Shown here piece by piece: positions 1 through 8,859 of a stretch of DNA of 13,046 nucleotides. Location: assembly GCA_918026815.1 (NCBI GenBank), contig CAKJVC010000084.1:1-13046 (forward strand). The letters are read 5' to 3'. The notes beneath the pieces were generated by a model that saw nothing but the letters and a program-made list of their open reading frames with translations, was not told where the DNA came from and did no database searches. Made by a program: the position numbers and the translations under genes. The first letter of the stretch is position 1. The number at the start of each line of letters is the position of its first letter. This DNA comes from Chalara sp. BL73. Lineage: Eukaryota > Ascomycota > Leotiomycetes > Helotiales.

Positions 1-5
1 TTCTC

Positions 6-1256
6 CGGACTAAGAGACAGTATAGTATTGATTCTGTACGTGTCAATAGAGCTACGTCAGAAATTATAAAGCTTTGGTTCCAAAATTCCAAATTCCTGAA
101 ATCAAAGCAATTAAGCCGGAAAATCGGTGGAATATAGACGAAGCTGGCATTATAGAAGGCCAAGGAGTTAATGGGCTAGTCGTTGGGAGTAAAAATCGGC
201 GTTTTATTCAGAGAAAGCAGCCCGGATCTAGAGCTTGGACCTCATTTATTGAATGTATTTCAGCCACCGGCCGAGCGCTCGATCCACTGGTTATATACAA
301 AGGAAAATCAGTACAGCAACAATAGTTCCCTACTAACTTTGATAAGTTTAGCCGTTGGCACTTTACTGCTACCGAAAATAGCTGGACTACAGACGTTACA
401 GCCCAGGAATAGCTTAAGAAAGTATTTATACCTTCTACGGCTTTCCCGGACCCTCAAAAGTCTAGACTGCTCGTTCTAGACGGCCATAGAAGTCATGAGA
501 CTACAGAATTTATGTATACGTGCTTTATGCATAATATATACTTACTGTTTTTGCCTCCTTACTCGTCTCACGTTTTACAGCCTTTAGATTTATCAATTTT
601 CTTCCCTTTGAAAGCAGCTTACCGAAAAGAGCTTGGTAACTTAAGTCTTTTGTCTGATTTTACTCCAATTGGAAAGCGGAACTTTTATTATGCTATCAGA
701 AGGCCCGGGAACAAAGTCTGATACTTAAGAATATTAAAGCTGGGTAGAAGGCTACCGGTTTATGGCCGATTAATATAGCTAAGCCTCTAATGAGCCGTTT
801 GCTTTTGAAAATAGCAATAATAACTTTGCACCAGCTCCAAAGGACTTGATTATGGAAAAGGACTGGTATGGAATAAGAATATATCAGCTATTCAATGGGA
901 GACCCCTAGAAAAGCTAGAGATGTGCGTTTACAAGCCGATATAATTACTCGATTAGGAAAGACCGATCTCCCAACTCGTCGCCAGCTTTTAAGAAGCTTG
1001 CAAAGGCTGGGATGAGAAAGACTACGCTTTAGCCCAAGCAGAGCTTCGAATAAAACAATTGAAAGCTAAAATAGAAGGGTCCCAGCCTAAGAAAAGACGG
1101 AAAGTTAGAGTAAGCCCGAATTCGAAGTTTGCAAGCGTCCGGGCCATTAAAGTAGCCCAAATAGAAGCCGGGGATAGAGAAATTGAAGAAGGAGACTCTG
1201 ATTCGTCTGTAAATACTGAGGCTACGGGCGATTGTATAGAAGTTCAAGGGTTGTAG
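6..1256 (+). pseudogene. Fot1/pogo family DDE transposase, broken copy
   Basis: The translation carries the three conserved blocks of fungal pogo transposases: NRWNIDEAGIIEG (first Asp, near 140), LLVLDGHRSHET (second Asp, near 480) and PPYSSHVLQPLD (third Asp, near 590). The second and third Asp are separated by 35 residues, as expected for this superfamily. The downstream AG-W-KATGLWP block and a basic PKKRRKV nuclear-localisation-like stretch (1086-1106) are also present. The reading frame changes near 85, 683-686 (a T run), 807, 877 and 990-1008. Three in-frame TAG codons (323-325, 410-412, 745-747) stand where the family has Trp. The final frame ends with a TAG at 1254-1256. The N-terminal helix-turn-helix/CENP-B-like region lies outside the window. 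The copy is clearly inactive. Confidence 0.9.
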
Positions 1257-1296
1257 AGATATTAGGCTTTGAAGTGGGTGGGAGGGAGCTAAGCGA

Positions 1297-1330
1297 GGTG
1301 GCCGAAAGGCAGGGGTGGCCGAAAGGGGGG
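1297..1330 (+). repeat. 17-base tandem repeat at the transposon tail
   Basis: GGTGGCCGAAAGG occurs at 1297-1309 and again at 1314-1326, giving two 17-base units. The units differ only in their last four bases. It lies 40 bases after the transposase stop in a very G-rich stretch. Subterminal repeats of this kind often serve as transposase binding sites in Tc1/mariner-like elements; that role here is inference. Confidence 0.6.
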
Positions 1331-3336
1331 TGGGGACTTAGATTCAAGCTGTGCAAAAGTCTAGAAAAATTGGGATTCTTCCAAACCATGATGCTATTCT
1401 GTTATTGAATGCTTAGGGATTGTGATAAATATACTTTCCTTTGAAATATCTTGCTAAAAAATATTTTCAATTTTGTTTACCTTGGTGAATACACAGTCGA
1501 CAGCCATGTTCCTCGCTTATTTTCAGAGGCGAGCCCCCTTTTTCATTACACCTCTTATACCTTAAATATTTCTTTAAGCAAATTAAGTTTGCTTGTCAGC
1601 CAAACTAGATGCTAAAATTTCCAACGTCTAGCGCGGTTGACAACAGATCATATGGATATGCCAGAGAGTTAGGAACCTACCTCTGAGACCCGCTGCTGGG
1701 TCATGGCAAGCTATTATTACGACTTCGAGGACGCGGCCAGAGGTATCTTACCCCTAGTGGGGCTTGTATCTCACCAATGTTCCTACCCGATACGATAAGG
1801 AGAACGAAGCCTCTGTAGTAATGGCACTATCTAAGCTGCGAAACCTCCTGTCCCTAGCGCTATAGTTCACAGGAATGTATGTCCTAGCCATCGTAAGCTA
1901 GTTCCTGACTTGTGTAAGGCTCTGCATCTACTTGTAGAGTTGGAAATGGCTTTGGTTACCTGAGGGCTCTTGGCACTTGAGGTGTGTTAAGTGTATCTAA
2001 ATCCTCGCCCCCCTTTTTTCTTGTCTTTCGCTATCCTTCCGCTAAGTTCAATGTCGGAATACCGCTCGGAGCACAGCAAGTTGTTAGCGCATTAATTAAA
2101 TAACACCTCCCAAAGAGTGACAGCTTGGAAGGAACCATGGCGAGCATCCATCCCCTTACGCTATTGCAGAAAGCAAGTTGGATTCTATAGTTGTCGGATG
2201 CCTGAAGTTTAGGAGGAAAAGCATACATCAGAGATATAAATTTTGGGGAATTAGAGGTAGATTGGAGGGTCCTGGCCTGAAAAAATGGCACTCTCTCTCT
2301 CTCGCAAAACTTGGGCAACGCCTAACCTCCCAGCAACCCTCTCACCATGTCCAATCATCACATTGCTTTCAGCAAGAAGCCAGACATGCTGTTTAATTAT
2401 CATCCTTTACTCCGGCGGAGTACCTGTGTCCTACTAGCTGCTGATGGTAATCCTGTTACGCAATGCCGAATTTGTCACTGGTTTTCTAGCCCTAAGTCTA
2501 GAACTCCTTCCGCACCCGTATGTCAAAATTTTGAGTGAATCATAGACCCATGGGGAAAGCGTGTTGTTTAATACTGGGTACTGACAACCATAGTCTTTCT
2601 AGGCATTTACGGCCTGATTAGGGAGACAGGTATCCCCTATTCTCCTGTTTGCGTTGGGGAAGGAGACGTAGGAACAAATAGAATTTCGAAATCGCACGTT
2701 AGTTACCGGAACCATCGGAACAGCTACGATATAAAAACTCTTAGCTCCCAGGTAGGGGATGGGGAAACGATATGGAATATTTCTGCTTGTGATAAGGAAT
2801 GGTTTAAATGCGGTCGCCGAGTCACTACAGCCTCACTCCCTGAAATTGACCGCTGCTCTGGTGTGAATAGTGATTATTTTTCAAGGTATCTTGCGGCACG
2901 GGGTGGATCTATCCTTGCAAGTGGTTGTTCCCAACGCTCAAAAGGCTTAATAGGGGATGTGTAACGTGAGGTTGGAATACATTTGCGGTTTTGCTTAGAT
3001 CTATATTGACAACATGATCTTTTGATAAGTCTCCAATGAGTGACAGATGAGCATGCGACGTTCAGAAAAACTTTCACACCGCTCTCCATCTTAATCCCAA
3101 CATCTTGTCCGTCTCGCTTCAGTTGAGTCTTGGAATGGGCAGTAACCTATTGAATAAAAGAACGCCATGAGCGAAATACCATACAAATATCAAGAGTTCT
3201 TCAGATAGAGGCTAGAAAACCTCTCGCAGATGGTGTTTTAAAGAAATCATCTAAATTTGGGTATTGAAAATAGAATAAATATCCATCCAACAATGCAATG
3301 CCATCTCCAAACTCCTGGAAACCCATAAGAAGCCCC
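1331..3336. other. Gene-free stretch between the transposon and the acyltransferase gene
   Basis: No reading frame here shows a recognisable domain. The longest open stretches are under 100 codons, with no splice pattern joining them. About 1360-1620 is AT-rich. Two C-run/T-run tracts are similar to each other (near 1537 and 2008) and could mark an old repeat, but I could not define an element. Decayed transposon remnants are possible. I see no tRNA or other RNA gene. Confidence 0.5.
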
Positions 3337-4412
3337 CTACCTCTTTTTCTTTGACCAAGCCTCGATGAACTGGGACTTATCCTTCAGCGTAAGGCCGACT
3401 CTCTTGACCCGTCCCAGCCGGGCCAATGCCTCACCAACTTTATCTAGGACCCTCCGCTCCTCGGGAGCCAAATCCTGCTCGTTCAAGCTTGTTAATGTGT
3501 CGCTGCTACCCGAGACAGGCGAGTCTTCGTCTAATGAGTCGAGAATATTGTTGAGAAATTGATCTTTCCTCTCCAAGTCCGCTGGCCTGGAGGTGTTATA
3601 AACGACCTCGGCAATTCGAACTCGAATGCAGTGCGTTGGGTGGCTGAGGAGATTCCAAATAAAGGACCAGTATTGGCCTGGAATAGGTGTGGTAATATCT
3701 GCGGAGGTGTAACGCAGACTGATTGGGAATATCTTTGTCCCTGGTGGTGTCGTAAGGAGACTCGGGCTGAACGGCAGGATGCCTCTCCCATTTGTGGTCG
3801 TACATTCTGGGAAGACCACAATAGCTCTTTGTGGATGCTCTGCGAGCAGAGACTTCAAGTCTACCAGCTTGGCTCCTTTGGACGGGAATTCCTTTGGCTT
3901 AGATAAAGCCCGAAGTATTGCCCCGAACAGAGATATGGGCTCAACCTGACGAGTATGTGGATACGATATTGTGAAGATGGGATCGAATATCGCTGCCAGA
4001 TATAGAGAGTCGATAGGGGATGTAAATGAGGATGCTATAATGGTCGATGGTATAGGCACTTTGCCTTCATGTTTCTTGGCCAGCGAACCTTTCTTCACTC
4101 CATCAATTTGTAGATCAATCCACCATATGCCTGGTATCCCAAGCATCATCCATAGTATAGCCTTCTTGAGCAGCGACCCGAGAGGTAGCCATTGCAGGAA
4201 TAATACATAGCCCGCAGATACTGTGAAAAAGAACGGTAATTTGAAGAAGAACAGGAAGACGTAGAGGTGTAGGTAGATTCCCGCAGGCTCCGGAGAGATT
4301 GGAAAAAATGGAGCTATTCCAGAGCCTACATGCTGAGTTAGCTTGAGATGCACGTGTCGAGATTTGGATCTGAGTACAGACCACGGTCACGGAATTGTGA
4401 ATACTTCTCCAT
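3337..4412 (-). CDS. vps66/LOA1: Vps66/Loa1-like membrane lysophospholipid acyltransferase
   Basis: The protein, about 339 residues, matches the fungal Vps66 family; yeast Vps66 (YPR139C) is Loa1, an acyl-CoA:lysophosphatidic acid acyltransferase of the ER and lipid droplets. I join exon 1 (4412-4382, MEKYSQFRDRG) to exon 2 (4325-3337) over a 56-base intron (4381-4326). The intron has a GTCTGT donor, a CTAAC branch site and a TAG acceptor. The Met at 4353 lies inside this intron and is not the start. Hydrophobic segments cover roughly residues 28-58 and 62-80. Active-site-like blocks are SFTSPIDSLYLA (about 110-121), KGAKLVDL, FPECTTTNGRG (about 182-192) and IFPISLRYT. The Asp of the HX4D motif is kept (D116), but its His is replaced by Phe111, and the usual EGT is ECT. 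The C-terminus is KKKR, which fits a KKxx ER-retrieval signal. Family call firm; substrate inferred. Confidence 0.9.
4326..4381 (-). other. Intron 1 of the acyltransferase gene
   Basis: On the minus strand this 56-base stretch begins GTCTGT and ends TAG, with CTAAC about 14 bases before the acceptor. Splicing it (phase 1) joins DRG to SGIAPFF with no frame change and gives an N-terminus like that of related fungal proteins. The donor is weaker than GTAAGT or GTATGT, and this is the least certain point of the model. Confidence 0.75.
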
Positions 4413-4707
4413 GGTTGTCACTGTTTGGCTTTAAGGGTAATTTTGGGCATCTGACGTTGACGATAGTGGCGGAAGCTTGACGAAGAGCGAACCTATCGTG
4501 GCATGTCTCGTCTAGGAGCTGAGACGGCTGCAAATTCTAGCAGTCTGATGATCCTGTGCTTCTAATCAGAGTATACGAAATCCTTATATTCGCCTGAGCT
4601 TCATCTTTCGCACCGTCACCCGTTTGTCGTTTGTATCAAAAATCCTGAACATCTTTAACAGCTTGTGATCCTTGGCAGCATGGTGGTGTCCCGATATCAA
4701 ATTTAAC

Positions 4708-4930
4708 GGCGCGCGAATAGCATGTTTATTTTCCGCTCTCGGGTCCGATTTTGTTTACCCAGCAACGAGCGACGGATACAGAGATTCTTTGATAATCCAT
4801 CATCCACGCGCGCATTATTGGCAGCGTCACAATTTGGACGGCACTCTCGCGACCAGTGCCGGGCTTCTTTTACATTTGGACTTCTATAAAACCAAAAATT
4901 TATGCGCGCTATAGCTTGCTTGCGCGTGTA
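4708..4930. promoter_or_regulatory. Cluster of CGCG cores (MBF/E2F-like) upstream of the kinesin
   Basis: Five CGCG-containing sites occur in about 220 bases: GGCGCGCGAA (4708-4717), CCACGCGCGC (4804-4813), TCGCGA (4847-4852), ATGCGCGC (4902-4909) and TGCGCGTG (4921-4928). CGCG is the core of the fungal MBF site (ACGCGT) and close to E2F-type GCGCGAA sites, which drive G1/S genes. A mitotic kinesin is a plausible target. No site is a full ACGCGT, so the assignment is tentative. Confidence 0.35.
4885..4890 (+). promoter_or_regulatory. TATA box candidate for the kinesin gene
   Basis: TATAAA lies 66 bases upstream of the kinesin ATG at 4956, a distance that allows a short leader. It is the best TATA match on this side of the divergent region. 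Transcription start is not determined. Confidence 0.4.
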
Positions 4931-4955
4931 GCAATCGCTGCAACTCAGATTCAAG

Positions 4956-7900
4956 ATGGACTCCTCAGAAGAGAACCAGGTACATGATGCAACTCCAACA
5001 CCCACTATGCCATGGATACGTTCTAGAGCTGACTGCTTTGTGTTGTAGTATGCGCGTCCTTCTCAATTGCGCCCTCCAAGTCGAATTCCATCGCCTGGAA
5101 AGGGCGGCCTCTCAGAAATCACCGAATCCCAAGGAAACGCGCGCTCGAAACCTCCCTCCAAAATGCAGCCTCCAACTTCAGTGAAGCATAAATTAAGCGC
5201 GCCATGTATGTTGAGTGGAATTATCTAGGAGCGCCAGTACTGAGTTTCCCAATAGACAATGAACCCGAACCAAAACGAAAAACGCTGGCGGAAAGGGCGG
5301 GAGAGCCTAGGTCCATGATCGTTCCTCCTGCCCAAACGTCGCGGCCGGTCATGAAGGGCACAACTCTGCTCAACGCAAGTGTAAGTCTCGATATTTATTC
5401 CCATTCATACCCACGGCCGCATTCCACGACACGGCGCATTCAACGGCACGCCTGTTATCGCCGCTTTCTACTGCCTACATGCCTTGGAATATCCTTCAGA
5501 ACAAACGGGAGCGGGAGAGTTTGGACTACCGCAAAATGGTGCTCAGACGACTCGCAATGATTCATGTGAGTGGCGATTGACTTGGAAGTGCTTTACGCAG
5601 TTCATCTGATCCTCATCTTGAATCGCCAACAAACCTGGAAAGGATCGCATAGGCTTCCATAACTCCAGGACCTTCGGCGAAGCATATTGATGGTGTCTGT
5701 CCAGCTCTCTACGGCTAGTGGCTTCTTGTGTTCCCTCCGGCATGGTAACAGAACCGAGATGGTCGTCCCCGGCATTTCGTGCTTCATGGTAATCATGTTG
5801 GACTGTATGGGTTGCAGATATCCATCAAGTCAATGCATTCTGTGGCCAAAGCTGCATTTATCTGAGCCTACCCACTTAATCTTCTACGGAATGCAATCGT
5901 CTAGGATCAGGCCATCCGAACCTTTTGTAATAATTGTCATGGCTCGATTTATGCTGACATGTTTTCAGAATATTGGCTCATCTGTATCTCGAAACACATC
6001 ATTTTCTTCCTCAACGTCGACGCGACCATCACGAACTCCTTCAGTCTCATCTAGAAACACGTCCCATGGCAGTTTCTCTAGTAGTGTTGGTCCTGGAGGA
6101 CGACCTACTTCTGCCTATGGCCATCGGCCACAAACCTTCAGCCAGTCTACAACTTCTCGGACTATAAATAAATCTCGGCCTAAAACGTCAATGGATATGC
6201 ACAATGAGGAAGATGAGCCCGTATCGGGGAGAAGAATGGGTAGGATACCTTTACCTGCTGTCACTTATCCTCCTGTGACCCTTCCAAACAGAAAGTTGCG
6301 AGGTGCTCGATCAATATCCCAAGCGGGGATGGGTAATACCTGGGAATTATCTCCTAGCTCAGCCATGAGTAAGCTGAAGCTGCGTGAGGAAGTATCTCCC
6401 GATCAGACAAGAGCAAATCAAGCAAGCTCCGAAGCAATGAAACCCCCTTCCACTCCATCGTTCTCCTATGAAGCGTCCGCCAGTACTAGCTTGCGCAATT
6501 TGAGTATAAACAGCTGCAAGAATACTGTTGTACCGTACGAGGAAATTGGAGATAACTTAGTAGCTCCAAAAACGCCAGCCTCATCCATTCCGGTTCTGCG
6601 CAAGTCAAAGATGAAACTCGATGTAGCCAATGCTGCTCTGGTAACTCCTTGCAAGACTCCGAAATCTCCTTCCAAAAAAAATCAATTTTTATCAAAAGAT
6701 TCTAACGTTACTTCTTTTACAGCTTGGGACGTAGACAGCCGTCTCGGAAATGTTGAGGCAATGTTTGCCGATCTCCAACAGAAAGTCAACAGCAGTGGTC
6801 AAGAACGTGCTGGTCTTGAGGAGGCAGTTGGAATCTATAAATTGAAGAGTAGGCTTTGTTATAGCACTCACGACGAAGCATGCTAACTCGATAACCAGTT
6901 GCACAGCTTGAGGCTATTGAGTCACAACTAAAAATGTCAAACCAAGATCTTCAAGGGAACTTGGAACTAATGAGACAGAAATCTAGGGCAATTGAGGAAA
7001 GGCTACTTACTGCAACGACCTCACTTGATGATCAGCTAAGGGCTCACCGGATAGAAATGGATGATGCGAGAAGAGAATATCAAAATGAAATCTCGCAACT
7101 ACGCCGAGAATATGCCGATGAGACGGATCGAGTGCATAGGCTTCACCGTGATGAGGTGCGAGAACTTGAGCGGCGAAATAATGGCGAGCTAGAAGACAGA
7201 TTGAAAGATGTAGAGCGCCGTTATGAAAGCAAGCTTGATGAAGAAAGAAGTCGACGACTCCGTGAAGTTCAAGAATTAGAGGCTCGTGTTGCATCTGAGA
7301 ACCAGAACTTAGGTATGGCACTTCAAAAGAAGGATTTCGAAATTCAGGGCATGCGAGGGAATTGGAGAGTCTTCGGGGAGAAGTTGATCGCGAGCAAACA
7401 CTGAAAGTCAATGCACAAGCAAGCTTGTCGGAATTGAGGGAAACTCTTCAGAAGACGGGAACCCAGAATGCGTCTACCATACAATCGCTGGAGAACGAAC
7501 TCTCTAGTCTTCGTGCCAAGATACTTTTTCTTGAATCTGGGAGCAAAGCCCAGTCAGACAGCTATGCAGAGATGGAGGCTAGATTACAAGAAGCAGTCCG
7601 GTCAGCCGAGACATCAAAACAGAAGCTTATTAAGGAAGAAACTCTTCGCAGGATTCTGTTCAACCAAGTCCAGGAACTCAAGGGAAACATCAGAGTGATG
7701 TGCAGAGTTCGGCCAATATTTGGAAACGTGGAGGGAGAGGCTGCAAAACTCACATACCCCGATGTTGACAAGGAGTCCAAAGAGCTTGTCGTTCTTGGAA
7801 AGGAACAAAAGAGCAGCCTGGGTACTGTCACGAGACAGTCCAATCCTTTCACCTTTGATCGTGTATTTGGACCTGAAGCGACGAACCAAGAAGTCTTCGA

Positions 7901-8845
7901 AGAAATATCACAGCTTGTCCAAAGTGCTCTAGATGGCTATAACGTTTGCATCTTCTGTTATGGCCAGACCGGTGCCGGAAAAACACATACTATGTCTTCG
8001 GCAGATGGAATGATCCCGAGGGCAACACACCAGATATACGAGACTGCAACCAGCCTACAAGACAAGGGCTGGACTTACACAATGGAAGGTAGTTTTGTGG
8101 AGGTGTATAACGAAGAAATCCATGACCTTCTCGGTAGCTCGAAAGACTTTGACAAGAAGAAACATGAAATTCGTCATGACGAACAGAAGAAGCAGACAAC
8201 TGTGACGGGATTGAAGACTGTTACTCTAGACTCCGCGAATGCCGTTGAATCAATACTAAAGCAGGCAGACGCGAACAGAAGTGTTGCCGCAACCAAATCA
8301 AACGAACGATCATCACGATCTCATTCCGTGTTCATTCTCAAGCTGGTTGGACGCAATAGTGTCACGAATGAAACCTCTGAAGGAACCCTCAATTTGGTTG
8401 ATCTGGCTGGTTCGGAGCGACTTAAATCATCTGGGGCTGAAGGAGAACGAATGAAGGAGACGCAGAATATCAACAAGAGTTTGAGCTGCTTGGGAGATGT
8501 CATTGGAGCTCTAGGTCAGAACAAAGAGGGTGGTCATATTCCATACCGTAATTCCAAGGTATGTTCTCACTCAATTAGTTTGATATAGGGATCTAACATT
8601 GACTTAGTTGACCTATCTACTACAATACTCGTTGGGAGGCAACTCAAAGACGCTCATGTTCGTGATGGCCAGCCCACTAGAAGCGCACCTGCAGGAAACG
8701 ATAACGAGCTTAACATTTGCGACAAAGGTATATTTATCTCTCTATCCTTCTGTAAGACCCTAAATTAATATCTTAGGTCCATAATACACATATTGGCACA
8801 GCAAAAAATCAACGAAGGTTCACTAGCGATTCAGTGATTCAGTGA
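4956..8845 (+). CDS. klpA: Kinesin-14 (C-terminal motor, KlpA/Ncd/Kar3 type), with a one-base frameshift
   Basis: Exons: 4956-4979, 5049-5205, 5256-5380, 5969-6848, 6899-8558, 8608-8727, 8777-8845. Introns are 69, 50, 588, 50, 49 and 49 bases. The product would be about 1011 residues if the frameshift is discounted, longer than the roughly 770 reported for Aspergillus KlpA. Order: a basic Ser/Thr/Pro-rich tail (1-350) with CDK-like TPCK and SPSK sites (328-338), a coiled coil (about 357-655), the kinesin-14 neck ELKGNIRV (near 656), then the motor. Motor motifs: GQTGAGKT (751-758), switch I NERSSRSH (864-871), switch II DLAGSE (897-902), [10 protein letters not shown] and NTHIGTAK. The neck directly before a C-terminal motor identifies kinesin-14, which slides and crosslinks spindle microtubules. 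A G run (7357-7359) breaks the frame in the coiled coil; both sides are conserved. The start at 4956 is chosen because MDSSEENQ splices in phase to [16 protein letters not shown]. Confidence 0.93.
5381..5968 (+). other. Unusually long intron 3 of the kinesin gene
   Basis: The intron begins GTAAGT and ends with CTGAC followed by TTTTCAG. Splicing joins LLNAS to NIGSSVSRN in phase 0. At 588 bases it is about ten times the other introns here. It contains several Met-started frames, but none continues as kinesin-like sequence before the acceptor. It may be two introns around a small exon (see 5500-5565). Confidence 0.75.
5500..5565 (+). other. Candidate in-frame cassette exon inside the long intron
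   Basis: A 66-base segment is preceded by TTCAG and followed by a strong GTGAGT donor. It is open in the correct frame and keeps phase 0 on both sides. It would add 22 charged residues beginning [13 protein letters not shown] between LLNAS and NIGSS. The flanking introns would be 119 and 403 bases. The upstream branch point is weak, and I recall no equivalent insert in relatives, so it may be chance. Confidence 0.22.
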
Positions 8846-8859
8846 TTCAGCGATTCATG
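8828..8859 (+). repeat. 8-base tandem repeat containing the kinesin stop codon
   Basis: Four units of GATTCAGT-type sequence run in a row: two exact, a third ending in C, and a fourth ending ATG. The kinesin stop TGA (8843-8845) is made from the last base of unit 2 and the first two of unit 3. The unit length is not a multiple of three. Confidence 0.85.

Larger units (their letters stand above)
1..1340 (+). mobile_element. 3' part of a decayed Fot1/pogo-type DNA transposon
   Basis: The left window edge cuts this element, so its left terminal repeat and the N-terminal DNA-binding part of its transposase are not visible. What remains is the DDE catalytic region and C-terminal tail of a pogo-superfamily transposase, ending near 1256, followed by a G-rich tail with a 17-base tandem repeat (1297-1330). 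The right boundary is not certain. I place it near 1340 because the G-rich terminal-like sequence gives way there to ordinary AT-rich DNA. Fot1/pogo elements normally end in inverted repeats flanked by a TA duplication, but the partner repeat lies outside the window, so neither could be confirmed. The copy cannot make a working transposase. Confidence 0.7.
4413..4955. promoter_or_regulatory. Divergent intergenic promoter region
   Basis: This 543-base gap separates the two head-to-head start codons, so it must hold the 5' leaders and promoters of both the acyltransferase (leftward) and the kinesin (rightward). On the kinesin side are a TATA box and several CGCG cores, listed separately. A TGACGT half-CRE lies near 4452, closer to the acyltransferase. 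No reading frame with known similarity is present. Confidence 0.75.

Noticed and set aside
1507..2020. Possible solo LTR between two similar C-run/T-run tracts
   Set aside because: I found no TG...CA ends, target-site duplication, primer-binding site or matching second copy.
2031..2318. Open frame of 95 codons on the minus strand
   Set aside because: No recognisable domain, unremarkable composition and no splice or promoter support. It lies in the gene-free stretch.
2347..2538. Open frame of 63 codons with a CxxC pair (CRICHW)
   Set aside because: A single short cysteine pair in a short frame is expected by chance, and nothing flanking it continues the pattern.
5687..5968. An open frame with a Met at 5687 that runs into the conserved kinesin tail exon
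   Set aside because: The part before 5969 lies in an intron ending CTGAC and TTTTCAG and has no kinesin-like sequence. The exon 3 donor at 5381 joins in phase to 5969.
7351..7365. Programmed -1 ribosomal frameshifting as an explanation for the kinesin frame break
   Set aside because: The codons CGA GGG AAT do not form an X XXY YYZ slippery heptamer, and no obvious downstream structure is present. A one-base loss in the G run is simpler.
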